A stretch of DNA of 34,206 nucleotides from assembly GCA_002436065.1 (NCBI GenBank), contig DIXP01000115.1:1-34206 (forward strand). Reading direction: 5' to 3'. The first letter of the stretch is position 1, and each line of letters begins with the position of its first letter. Below the pieces are notes generated by a model. The model had not been told where the DNA came from. It ran no database searches and saw only the letters and a program-made list of their open reading frames with translations. The position numbers and the translations under genes were made by a program. Positions 1-6,496 of the stretch are shown one piece after another. The stretch is from Chloroflexi bacterium UBA6077 (lineage in GTDB: Bacteria > Chloroflexota > UBA6077).

Positions 1-170
1 GGTTTCGGCTCTGCCGAGTTAGGAACAACAAGAGCAATGAGCACCGCTCGAGCGGAGCGAAGCTCCAAGGCGTGGCCGTATGGAGGACTCGTAGGCTGCC
101 GCAGCCGTTCTCTTCTTGCTTTGGTGGGCAACGCTAGTAAGGCGGAGACCAGACTGACGGGGAGGTAATC
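1..170. other. Leader region before first gene
   Basis: No recognised gene lies here. A 43-codon frame (37-168, plus strand, ATG to TAA) ends just inside the ribosome binding site of the next gene. It is Arg/Ser-rich and has no convincing ribosome binding site of its own, so I do not call it. A small hairpin GGAGC-GAA-GCTCC is visible near 54-66. The window edge may cut an upstream element. Confidence 0.3.
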
Positions 171-818
171 ATGTCTCTTTCAGCAGATCACCTGATCGCC
201 AAGTGGTACAACCCTCCACAAACCGACAGTGTAGTTGAGCATCATTTTGCCTTGCATGATGCCATCTGGGTGCTGTACGCAGGCAGGCATCTGGATCCTG
301 CTTACATTGAGGCGACTGAGATCCTTTGCCACCAGCAGATCAAGATATCCGAACTCGCTGCCATCGAGTATCGGAAGCTTCTTCACGGACAAGGGCTCCC
401 TGTTCACCTCGGATATCAATCGCTCGCCATCTTTGAAGGCAATAGGGGAAATCACACTGAAGCGATTCGATTGTATGCCGAGGCTATGCAGCATGGATGG
501 CGTGGAGAGTGGGCCCACTGGATCAGTCGTGAGCACTTTAGTACTGCCCAGGATCATCAGAATGCCGACGACTTTGCGGAGGCAACAAAGCTAGCCGAGA
601 TGGCCCTGTTTTGCGGCTGGGAAGGCGCTTGGTTGACACTACTTACTGACTGTTGTGCCAAGCTAGCCAGGCGACGAGAACAGGCAAGAGACCTTGTCGG
701 AGCAGTCGAACTGGCAGATATGGCGCTGGCATTGGGCTTGTCGGGGAAATGGGTAGAGCGACTGACAAGATACCGCAGACAGCTAGCTACCAGCTCCATC
801 CAGATGGAGATACGATGA
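171..818 (+). CDS. Protein with GWxGxW helical repeats, unknown function
   Basis: 215 aa, family not recognised. The start is ATG preceded by GGGAGGTAATC, a strong ribosome binding site. The C-terminal half contains three degenerate repeats of about 30 residues with the pattern EAxxLAxxAxxxGWxGxW followed by a helix. Examples are HTEAIRLYAEAMQHGWRGEW, then a copy ending GWEGAW, then one ending GLSGKW. They read as paired amphipathic helices, like TPR or SEL1 scaffolds. The N-terminal half is helical and featureless. The last codons overlap the start of the downstream exonuclease by 4 bp (ATGA), so the two are probably translationally coupled. The downstream protein carries one more copy of this repeat, which suggests the two proteins share a partner or bind each other. 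No signal peptide or membrane segment is seen. Confidence 0.75.
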   Translation: MSLSADHLIAKWYNPPQTDSVVEHHFALHDAIWVLYAGRHLDPAYIEATEILCHQQIKISELAAIEYRKLLHGQGLPVHLGYQSLAIFEGNRGNHTEAIRLYAEAMQHGWRGEWAHWISREHFSTAQDHQNADDFAEATKLAEMALFCGWEGAWLTLLTDCCAKLARRREQARDLVGAVELADMALALGLSGKWVERLTRYRRQLATSSIQMEIR

Positions 819-1906
819 AGAGGTGGAGACCGCTAGAGACTGCTGTTCTTATGACTCTTCGTCGCCTCGGTCTCGAGGCAAGGCTCGTCAATGTTCATGA
901 GTCTTCCGAGCCGCCTCCTGCGCCTTCTCTCGAAATCCTCGATCCCGACTGGGGAATTGCCGCCTTCGTCGATACTGAGACGACGGGGCTGGATTATCAC
1001 CATGACGAAGTCATCGAACTCGCCATTGTCCTCTTCGCTTTCGATCGCAACACAGGGAGCATCATCGGAGTCCTGGATGAACATGTTGGGCTCAGAGATC
1101 CCTCATGCGAGATATCCAGGGGGGCTACTGCCGTCAACGGCATCGAGTGGAAGATGGTTCAGGGGCATTGCCTGGACAAGCCACGCATCGAAACTCTGTT
1201 CGAGAAAGCAGAGTTTCTGATCTCCCATAACGCCCCGTTTGACCTCAACTTCGTGCATCATATCTTTCCTGCGATACAGCTCAAGCCATGGCTCTGCTCC
1301 ATGAATGGCATCGACTGGTATGGAAAGGGGTTTCAGTCCCGAGGACTACAAGAACTGCTCGGCTGTCACGGCATCCGTCCACTCAAAGCTCACAGGGGAT
1401 TGGATGACTGCAAGTCAGCGATAGCCCTTCTGGCCCTGCGCAGCCCCTCTGGAAGAACCTATCTTGCCGAGTTGCTGGAAGGCCGAGAAGCATCCAAGCT
1501 ACAACGGACAATCCTTGATGACCACGCAGCCTATGGAGACATGATCCGTCACTACTACGAAGCTCGCGAGTCGGATCCCACAGCCTTCGAAGCCGCGATC
1601 AGGGCGTGCACGATGCAGATCTCCATCGCCCAGGAGGCGGCCAGAGAACTCAAGAAGCGGTCTCGTCGGGCTCCGCTTCCTGGTCATCCGGGTTTCGACC
1701 GTCTGACCCTTATACGTGAGCGGCAAGGTGAGTACAAGGAGGCCGTTCGACTGTGCCATCTGGCCATGAAGCAAGGCTGGGAAGGCAAGTGGGAGGCACG
1801 CATCAGCCGCTGTGAGAAGAAGCTAGAGAAGACAGCACCTACAACCACAGCAGAGCCAAAGAAGAGGGGCAGACCTCGCAAGTCAACGGCAGACAATGGC
1901 GCGTAG
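815..1906 (+). CDS. DnaQ-like 3'-5' exonuclease with C-terminal repeat and AT-hook-like tail
   Basis: 363 aa. The open frame extends upstream to 653, but ATG 815 is preferred because it forms a 4-bp ATGA overlap with the preceding stop. The DEDD exonuclease motifs are all present: ExoI DTETTG (Asp53, Glu55), ExoII around Asp143 (SHNAPFDLNF), and ExoIII HRGLDD (His193, Asp197), the DEDDh form. This is the fold of the DNA polymerase III epsilon proofreading subunit and of RNase T/oligoribonuclease, so the substrate may be single-stranded DNA or RNA. After the nuclease domain comes a helical region, then one repeat (YKEAVRLCHLAMKQGWEGKW, about residues 305-340) like those in the preceding gene. 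The protein ends with a basic KKRGRPRKS segment that resembles an AT-hook. It is far too short to be a polymerase fusion. The exonuclease call is secure; the biological role is unknown. Confidence 0.88.
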   Translation: MKRWRPLETAVLMTLRRLGLEARLVNVHESSEPPPAPSLEILDPDWGIAAFVDTETTGLDYHHDEVIELAIVLFAFDRNTGSIIGVLDEHVGLRDPSCEISRGATAVNGIEWKMVQGHCLDKPRIETLFEKAEFLISHNAPFDLNFVHHIFPAIQLKPWLCSMNGIDWYGKGFQSRGLQELLGCHGIRPLKAHRGLDDCKSAIALLALRSPSGRTYLAELLEGREASKLQRTILDDHAAYGDMIRHYYEARESDPTAFEAAIRACTMQISIAQEAARELKKRSRRAPLPGHPGFDRLTLIRERQGEYKEAVRLCHLAMKQGWEGKWEARISRCEKKLEKTAPTTTAEPKKRGRPRKSTADNGA

Positions 1907-2045
1907 ACAACAACAGCAAGTATGTAGCGGCTAGAGCATGGCCCGGTTTGCGTACGCCAGGAAGATGGCAATGCACCCAAGTATCCACAAGATCGAGCGG
2001 AGAACCATACCCGCGTTGTTGATTGTCTGACGCTACCCTTCTTCC

Positions 2046-2219
2046 CTATCGTAGCGATCCCTGGCGGCTTGGTAGGACGTCCGCTCCCAAGAGTATAGAG
2101 TCCAGTGCATCGAGGATGACCGCCCATCGTGCCATGCGGCTCTTCACCCGGCCGTCATGATAGGTGAACAGTGCGACGTGGTACGTATCGGGTAGAGATG
2201 CCGTTGGGTGATCGGGCAT
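2046..2219 (-). CDS. Small hypothetical ORF directly after hicA
   Basis: 57 aa, starting at an ATG that immediately follows the hicA stop (TAG then ATG with no gap), so it could be translated by reinitiation from the hicBA message. The peptide runs from MPDHPTASLPDTYHVALF to LLGADVLPSRQGSLR. I recognise no family, signal peptide or membrane helix. It has no ribosome binding site of its own beyond what lies inside hicA. It could be a real third member of the toxin-antitoxin operon, a decayed gene, or chance. The 139 bp between it and the exonuclease stop hold nothing I can identify. Confidence 0.35.
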   Translation of the reverse strand: MPDHPTASLPDTYHVALFTYHDGRVKSRMARWAVILDALDSILLGADVLPSRQGSLR

Positions 2220-2453
2220 CTACTTCTCTCGCAGCAGACGCTCGTACTGTTCCACGCTGAGGCCAACATCTCTGAGGATCTTGCGGAGGAGGGGGCGAAC
2301 GATCACGTGGGAACCGTGATCCGGCACCACGACAATTTGGCCGTGGGCATTACGGAAGCTGTTGTGGCTGCCCTCACACCGAATCCACTGAAAGCCCGCG
2401 GCTTCGACAACTCGCTTCAGGTCTCGGTAGGGCACAAGCCGCAGCCTTGTCAA
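2220..2453 (-). CDS. hicA: HicA-family mRNA interferase toxin
   Basis: 77 aa, the usual length for HicA/YcfA proteins. The family has a double-stranded-RNA-binding fold and cleaves mRNA, using a catalytic histidine in a G-S-H motif. Here the motif is CEGSHNSFRN (His29), followed by the conserved IVVPDHGSHVI strand. The C-terminus RKILRDVGLSVEQYERLL matches the family's closing helix. The start overlaps the end of the antitoxin gene by 4 bp (2450-2453), giving antitoxin-toxin order in one transcript. Activity is inferred from family membership; the catalytic residue is present. Confidence 0.9.
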   Translation of the reverse strand: MTRLRLVPYRDLKRVVEAAGFQWIRCEGSHNSFRNAHGQIVVVPDHGSHVIVRPLLRKILRDVGLSVEQYERLLREK

Positions 2454-2668
2454 GCCGCGACCTCGATCCTCCAGGTCCCGACAAACTCCGGTGTGGGCTC
2501 CAAAGGATCTCTCGTCTTGAGATAGGCGTTGATTGCTTCTCGGACGTTCACTTCAAGGGACTGCACGTCCGGCGCTTGCGTGTAGCAGCCCGGCAACTCA
2601 ACCACCTCGCCGATCAGCCAGCCGCTTTCAGGATCTCGCTCGATGACTACGGTGAACGTTCGCTTCAT
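2450..2668 (-). CDS. hicB: HicB-family antitoxin
   Basis: 72 aa. I start at ATG 2668 (MKRTFTVVIERDPESGWL) because GGGGAGGAG lies about 9 nt upstream and the family begins with this first beta strand. The frame extends to 2803 but the extra residues do not look like HicB. The pattern of partial RNase H fold is clear: VVIERDPESGWLIGEVVELP, then GCYTQAPDVQSLEVNVREAI. The protein ends soon after and I see no C-terminal DNA-binding helix-turn-helix or ribbon-helix-helix, so it is the short HicB form. It should neutralise the adjacent HicA. An imperfect dyad CTGTC-GA-GACAG at 2766-2777, between the tRNA terminator and the start codon, is a possible operator but is short. Confidence 0.88.
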   Translation of the reverse strand: MKRTFTVVIERDPESGWLIGEVVELPGCYTQAPDVQSLEVNVREAINAYLKTRDPLEPTPEFVGTWRIEVAA

Positions 2669-2792
2669 TCCGCCCACTCCTCCCCATCTGTCGTCATCAG
2701 CGCCCCTCCACGAAAGAGGCTGCTCCCCAGCAGGGCGCCAACAGAGTTGCGATTCGGCTCTCCGTCTGTCGAGACAGCCGTGAAATGAAACA

Positions 2793-2821
2793 GCCATGGT
2801 CACCTATGTCACGACCATGGC
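2793..2821 (-). terminator. Likely terminator of the tRNA transcript
   Basis: Read on the minus strand, downstream of tRNA-Arg, a 9-bp perfect stem (GCCATGGTC and GACCATGGC) with an 11-nt loop is followed by a T-rich tail TGTTTCATTT. It sits between the tRNA pair and hicBA, which also run on the minus strand, so it would isolate the tRNA transcript from the toxin-antitoxin operon. Confidence 0.55.
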
Positions 2822-2843
2822 TCAATCAGTCGATCTCGTTGGG

Positions 2844-2916
2844 TACGCCAGGAGGGATTCGAACCCCCGACACCCAGTTCCGAAGACTGGTGCTCTATCC
2901 GCTGAGCTACTGGCGC
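2844..2916 (-). tRNA. tRNA-Arg (anticodon TCG)
   Basis: A full cloverleaf folds on the minus strand. The acceptor stem is GCGCCAG with CUGGCGU (first pair G-U). The D-arm contains AGCUCAGCGG. The anticodon stem CCAGU/ACUGG closes the loop CUUCGGA, with U33 then UCG. The T-arm contains GGUUCGAAUCC. The 3' CCA is not encoded: CCC follows the discriminator A. Confidence 0.95.
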
Positions 2917-2927
2917 AGGAAAGAAGG

Positions 2928-3002
2928 GGTGAGGAACGGGATTCGAACCCGCGATCTCCAGGGCCACAACCTGGCGCCTTAAACCACTTGGCTACCCCCA
3001 CC
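2928..3002 (-). tRNA. tRNA-His (anticodon GTG)
   Basis: The cloverleaf on the minus strand has acceptor GUGGGGG paired with UCCUCAC, anticodon stem CCAGG/CCUGG around loop UUGUGGC (anticodon GUG), and a GGUUCGAAUCC T-loop. A G precedes position 1 and the discriminator base is C73, matching the G(-1):C73 identity pair of histidine tRNAs. CCA is not encoded. It lies 11 bp upstream of tRNA-Arg in the same transcript. Confidence 0.95.
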
Positions 3003-3027
3003 ACGCTGGGCACAGCCCAACAAGGAC

Positions 3028-3057
3028 ATTATAGCAGCGGATCAGGCTCCGCCGCAA
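3028..3057 (-). promoter_or_regulatory. Sigma-70-type promoter of the tRNA-His/tRNA-Arg operon
   Basis: The minus strand shows a -35 box TTGCGG (3057-3052), an 18-bp spacer, and a perfect -10 box TATAAT (3033-3028). Transcription would begin around 3020, a short distance before tRNA-His. The same TTGCGG hexamer is the -35 of the lgt promoter near 19296. Confidence 0.7.
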
Positions 3058-3135
3058 CCGCAACGCGCCCTGCCACCCATCGACACGGCCCCTCCGCCCA
3101 GGGGAGAGGAGGCATGAACGTTGATGATGCCTCCC

Positions 3136-3163
3136 TTGACTTGACCATCAAAGGTGGTATTCT
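3136..3163 (+). promoter_or_regulatory. Promoter of the DUF4178-speE cassette
   Basis: TTGACT (3136-3141), a 16-bp spacer and TATTCT (3158-3163) match the sigma-70 consensus at 5/6 and 4/6. The predicted start near 3170 leaves a leader of about 40 nt, with the ribosome binding site GGAGGAAAG just ahead of ATG 3209. It is the only good promoter seen before the five co-directional genes. Confidence 0.6.
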
Positions 3164-3208
3164 TTGCCTGCAATTCACTCCCACAGTCTTCCCCGGAGGA
3201 AAGCTCTC

Positions 3209-3757
3209 ATGAGCTGGCGCAAGTGGTTCGGCTTGGAGCCGGAGCCCAAAAAGATCGAGGATCGTGCCCCTCAAACCCTGCAGGTCGGAGATGTCGTCTC
3301 CTACGAAGACGAGAACTACATTGTCGAGCAGCGGATCGAGTACCGCGGCGACGGTGGCGATATATGGTGGGACTTTCTCCTCGTGAACCCCAAGGACAAG
3401 TATTGGCTTGGGGTCGTCGAGGACGAGGGGCTGGAGATTACCCTCTACCACAACATCCCCTTCTTCCCGGACTTGCCTCCGTCCAAGACCCTCGCCTACC
3501 AGGACGAGAGCTTCCACCGCACGGAGTACGGCTTCGCCAACACCATCGTGAAGAAGAAGTCCAAGCTCACCACCAGCGGCAGGGTCGAGTACTGGGACTA
3601 CGCGAGCGAGAGCGGCAAGAAGCTCTGTATTGAGCGCTGGGGAGACAATGAGGTCAAGGAAGACCAGACGCAGATGACAGGGACCGTTCAGTGCTCCCTC
3701 GGCTCGGCCATCAAGCCCTACCAGATCCAGATCTACCCTGGAAGCCCCGAGGAGTAG
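3209..3757 (+). CDS. DUF4178 domain protein
   Basis: 182 aa. ATG 3209 is chosen over the upstream frame start (3164) because GGAGGAAAGCTCTC precedes it. The N-terminus MSWRKWFGLEPEPKK is followed by a DUF4178-type beta domain that begins LQVGDVVSYEDENYIVEQRI and continues with WWDFLLVNP and WLGVVEDEGLEITLYH. No membrane segment or signal peptide is seen. The domain's biochemical function is not established to my knowledge. In Actinobacteria, proteins of this family sit beside DUF2617, DUF4247, DUF350 and spermidine-synthase-like genes, and the same neighbours occur here in the same order, so it probably belongs to a membrane-associated complex or pathway with them. First gene of the cassette. 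Confidence 0.85.
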   Translation: MSWRKWFGLEPEPKKIEDRAPQTLQVGDVVSYEDENYIVEQRIEYRGDGGDIWWDFLLVNPKDKYWLGVVEDEGLEITLYHNIPFFPDLPPSKTLAYQDESFHRTEYGFANTIVKKKSKLTTSGRVEYWDYASESGKKLCIERWGDNEVKEDQTQMTGTVQCSLGSAIKPYQIQIYPGSPEE

Positions 3758-3848
3758 CCCAACGACACCGCACCTTGGACTGTCGCCCATACCCTCCGAC
3801 CGAAACGACGCCACAACGATCACCTACGTCCGACAGCGATCGTCGGAG

Positions 3849-4370
3849 TTGCGCTACTACCTGCTGGACTCAGCGCCCCCGCGCCACGCGGTCCGGGTGC
3901 TGGTGGAGAAGGAGATCCGGCTTCCAGGCCTCAGTCTGGTGCTCGCTATCATCGGCAGTAGCCACTTCTTGGAGATTCGAAGCGGTGAGACTATCCTATC
4001 CGAACTGCTCACATGCCCGAATCCGGCGATAACGGCGGCCCTGGGCAGCGGTTCGGCAATCGGTAAGCTGGAGAGCTGGCGTCGCGGCCTGCGGCGGGAT
4101 GGGCTCCGCTACCAGTTCGAGTGTTGGCATCGGGTTCACACGGACGGGCAGTTCGCCCTCGAGACGGCCAGACTGTCGGCCCCCGCGGCTAACCGACTGC
4201 TGTACGTCTTCCCTCCGGAAGACGGAGGTTCCGGCGCCGTGACCTGCCTTGAGTGGCAGCAGAGAGGTAATCAGGCCATCGTCGCCACCTACCACACCTT
4301 TCCCGACGAGTTGGCCATCATCCACAGCCGTTCGCTTGTGGACACTGTAGAAACAGGAGCACAACCGTGA
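3849..4370 (+). CDS. DUF2617-like protein, start uncertain
   Basis: 173 aa from a TTG codon at 3849. The sequence (IIGSSHFLEI, then FECWHRV, then YHTFPDELAIIHSR near the C-terminus) fits my recollection of DUF2617, as does its position between DUF4178 and the small membrane gene. The start is a problem. In-frame coding upstream of the TTG reads ITYVRQRSSELRYYLL from 3819, which looks like the expected first strand, yet the frame back to the stop at 3675 has no ATG, GTG or TTG. A CTG at 3780 is the only near-canonical candidate. No clear ribosome binding site precedes either. The end overlaps the next gene by 4 bp (GTGA). Function unknown; the family assignment rests on motifs and context. Confidence 0.7.
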   Translation: MRYYLLDSAPPRHAVRVLVEKEIRLPGLSLVLAIIGSSHFLEIRSGETILSELLTCPNPAITAALGSGSAIGKLESWRRGLRRDGLRYQFECWHRVHTDGQFALETARLSAPAANRLLYVFPPEDGGSGAVTCLEWQQRGNQAIVATYHTFPDELAIIHSRSLVDTVETGAQP

Positions 4371-4627
4371 ACAGACGGGTTATGATCGCTGTCATCGCCG
4401 TGATCGGCATAATCTGGATAGCCGGAATGGCCAGCGCCTTCGCAGGGAGCACCACCGGCGGATACTGGGGCGGCCCCATCATTGGGACCAGCAGTAGTTG
4501 GGACCGAGGCGGGTGGGACCGAGGCACCACCACCAGCCAACCCAGTAGCAGTAGCAGCAGCAGCAGCCGGAGCAGCGGTGGGAGCATTCGCAGCGGCGGT
4601 ATCAAGGGAGGAAGTGGAGGTAAGTAG
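4367..4627 (+). CDS. Small membrane or exported Ser/Gly-rich protein (DUF4247 position)
   Basis: 86 aa, GTG start overlapping the previous stop (GTGA). One hydrophobic segment near the N-terminus (residues 5-26, VMIAVIAVIGIIWIAGMASA) is a membrane anchor or an uncleaved signal. The rest is low-complexity Gly/Ser/Thr with a pure serine stretch and ends in GSGGK. I cannot see a conserved domain. In the related actinobacterial clusters this slot holds a DUF4247 protein with an N-terminal anchor, so it may be a diverged positional equivalent. It ends 3 bp before the DUF350 gene, and its last codons supply that gene's GGAGG ribosome binding site. Confidence 0.7.
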   Translation: MNRRVMIAVIAVIGIIWIAGMASAFAGSTTGGYWGGPIIGTSSSWDRGGWDRGTTTSQPSSSSSSSSRSSGGSIRSGGIKGGSGGK

Positions 4628-4630
4628 CCA

Positions 4631-4846
4631 ATGCCAGACGCAGTCGCGGTAGTCTCATCTATCTTTTCATCCATAGTCTGGGCCTTAGTCGGAGTCTTCT
4701 TGCTCATCCTGGCCGTCAGGATTTTCGACGCGCTCGACCCGATTCCCTATCGGGAGGAGGTCCGCCGAGGCAACGTGGCCGCAGGTATCGTCCTTGGCGC
4801 CCTTATCATCGGCATGTCCATCATCGTCTTCGCGGCGATCCGATAA
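4631..4846 (+). CDS. DUF350 membrane protein
   Basis: 71 aa with two hydrophobic segments (about residues 10-32 and 48-70) joined by a charged loop, LDPIPYREEVRRGNVAAGI. The N-x-A-A-G-I motif and the two-helix unit are the DUF350 signature; many family members have two such units, this one has one. The ribosome binding site is GGAGGTAAGTAGCC before ATG. DUF350 genes commonly neighbour membrane-fused spermidine-synthase-like genes, as here. No biochemical function is known to me. Cytoplasmic membrane location is inferred from the helices. Confidence 0.85.
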   Translation: MPDAVAVVSSIFSSIVWALVGVFLLILAVRIFDALDPIPYREEVRRGNVAAGIVLGALIIGMSIIVFAAIR

Positions 4847-4861
4847 CGCCCTAGATCACTC

Positions 4862-6403
4862 ATGCAACAGACACTCGATACTCCTCAGGCAGGGGGCGGT
4901 ACCCGCCCCCTGCCACTGCTGTTTTCGGTTTTCGTCATAGCCGCCTGCGCCATCGTGTACGAGCTGCTGATCGCCACCGTCAGTTCGTACCTCCTCGGTG
5001 ATTCTATCTACCAGTTCTCCATCACCGTCGGGCTGTTTCTCACCTCCATGGGCCTCGGCTCGTTCCTATCTCGCCAGGCCCACCGCAACCTCCTGCTCAC
5101 CTTCGTGTCCATCGAACTGCTGATAGCTGTGGCAGGCGGTGCCTCAACCCTCCTGCTCTACTACACCTACGGAATGGCCAGGTGGGCCTACGAGCCCACA
5201 ATGTACGCCGTCATCGCCGCCATCGGCGTGCTGGCGGGGCTGGAGATCCCCATTCTCACCCGCCTCCTCTCCCATATCTTTGCGCTGCGGGTGAACATCG
5301 CCAACGTCCTCTCATTCGACTACCTCGGCGGCCTGCTCGGATCCCTGGCATTCCCCCTTCTGCTGCTCCCCTTTCTGGGGCTGATCCGAACCGCGCTGGT
5401 GGTCGGGCTGTTGAACGCCGGGATCGCCACACTGGTGCTGATTGCCCACTGGCGGCAGATTCCAGAGCGACGATACGTCGCTGCGCTGTCTCTCGTGATT
5501 GTCGGGCTGCTCTGCACCGCCCTCGCCGACAGCGAGGACCTCTCCCGGCGACTCGATGCTCAACTGTACAGAGACCCTGTCGTCCACTCCCTCCAGACAC
5601 CCTACCAGCAGATCACCATAACCCGCTGGAGGGACGACTTGCGCCTCTTTCTCGACGGCAACCTGCAGTTCAGCTCCCTGGATGAGCACCGCTACCACGA
5701 GTCGCTGGTGCACCCAGCCATGACTGCAGCTAGGGATCGGTCGGAGGTGCTGGTGCTTGGCGGCGGCGACGGGATGGTTGTCCGAGAGCTACTCAAATAC
5801 CCTGAGGTGCGGCGCGTAACCCTTGTGGACCTGGATGAGGCGATGACCAACCTCTCCAGCAGCTACCCCGACCTGGTCCGTCTCAACAGGGGCTCGCTCA
5901 CCGACCCGCGGCTGCAGATCGTGAACGAAGATGCCATGAAGTTCCTCGAGGAGACCAGCGGCTTCTACGGGGTCATCATCACCGACCTTCCAGACCCTCG
6001 GAACGAGAACCTCCAGAAGCTGTACACGGTGGAGTTCTACCGCCTTGCCGCGCGCCGCCTCGAGGCCGACGGCGTCTTCGTCACCCAGGCCACCTCCGCC
6101 TACTTCGCCCCCGAGGCGTTCTGGTGCATCGCCGAATCGATGCGCCAGGTCTGGCCCAACCTGGCGCCTTATCACACCAACGTGCCCACCTTCGGCGACT
6201 GGGGCTTCGTTATGGCCTCCCGCCGGCCCCTGAACCCGGACGGCCTGGCCATCACCGTGCCAACACGGTTCCTCGATGCCCTCACCCTCCGCGCTCTCTT
6301 CACCTTCCCGGTGGACATGCCGCGCCTCCAGGTGGAGCCAAACAGCCTCTTCCAACCCGTCCTCCCCGGCTACTACCGCGAAGGCTGGCGCCAAACACGC
6401 TAG
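4862..6403 (+). CDS. Membrane-fused spermidine synthase-like protein
   Basis: 513 aa in two parts. Residues about 18-220 form six to seven transmembrane helices, starting PLLFSVFVIAACAIVYELLI. Residues about 235-500 are a spermidine-synthase/methyltransferase fold with the substrate entry motif DGNLQFSSLDEHRYHE, the nucleotide-binding loop VLVLGGGDGM (297-305) and the acidic DLPDP motif (375-379). Soluble spermidine synthases use decarboxylated S-adenosylmethionine to aminopropylate putrescine. In this fused class the substrate is not established, and DLPDP replaces the usual D-S-x-DP, so polyamine synthesis should not be assumed. It is the last gene of the cassette, 15 bp after DUF350, without an obvious ribosome binding site. 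Confidence 0.9.
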   Translation: MQQTLDTPQAGGGTRPLPLLFSVFVIAACAIVYELLIATVSSYLLGDSIYQFSITVGLFLTSMGLGSFLSRQAHRNLLLTFVSIELLIAVAGGASTLLLYYTYGMARWAYEPTMYAVIAAIGVLAGLEIPILTRLLSHIFALRVNIANVLSFDYLGGLLGSLAFPLLLLPFLGLIRTALVVGLLNAGIATLVLIAHWRQIPERRYVAALSLVIVGLLCTALADSEDLSRRLDAQLYRDPVVHSLQTPYQQITITRWRDDLRLFLDGNLQFSSLDEHRYHESLVHPAMTAARDRSEVLVLGGGDGMVVRELLKYPEVRRVTLVDLDEAMTNLSSSYPDLVRLNRGSLTDPRLQIVNEDAMKFLEETSGFYGVIITDLPDPRNENLQKLYTVEFYRLAARRLEADGVFVTQATSAYFAPEAFWCIAESMRQVWPNLAPYHTNVPTFGDWGFVMASRRPLNPDGLAITVPTRFLDALTLRALFTFPVDMPRLQVEPNSLFQPVLPGYYREGWRQTR

Positions 6404-6417
6404 GGAGAGGACTGGTT

Positions 6418-6491
6418 CCCTCTCCTTGAGGGAGAGGGTCAGGGTGAGGAGAAGCTTCGGTTGTCTCCCAAGTGAGCCCTCACCCCGACCC
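6418..6491. repeat. Compound inverted repeat between convergent genes
   Basis: A local hairpin CCCTCTCC-TTGAG-GGAGAGGG (6418-6438) is followed by a longer-range stem: GGGTCAGGGTGAGG (6436-6449) pairs with CCTCACCCCGACCC (6478-6491) with one mismatch. It fills the gap between the speE-like stop (6403) and the mutM stop (6497). Elements of the CCCTCTCC...GGGAGAGGGTCAGGGTGAGG type are dispersed in many genomes. It may also serve as a bidirectional terminator. Confidence 0.7.
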
Positions 6492-6496
6492 TCCCC

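Noticed and set aside
37..168. 43-codon ORF at the left edge
   Set aside because: No ribosome binding site, odd Arg/Ser composition, and no family; its end inside the next gene's ribosome binding site is probably chance.
815..1906. DNA polymerase III epsilon subunit (dnaQ)
   Set aside because: The exonuclease motifs fit, but the extra C-terminal repeat and basic tail, and pairing with a repeat protein, do not match the replication subunit; a neutral exonuclease call is safer.
3029..3823. 264-codon minus-strand frame opposite the DUF4178 gene
   Set aside because: It is a shadow of the DUF4178 gene, which has a promoter, ribosome binding site and family motifs; the shadow also covers the tRNA promoter.
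4862..6403. Plain spermidine synthase speE
   Set aside because: The fused membrane region and the altered DLPDP motif mean substrate specificity cannot be assumed, so no gene symbol is given.
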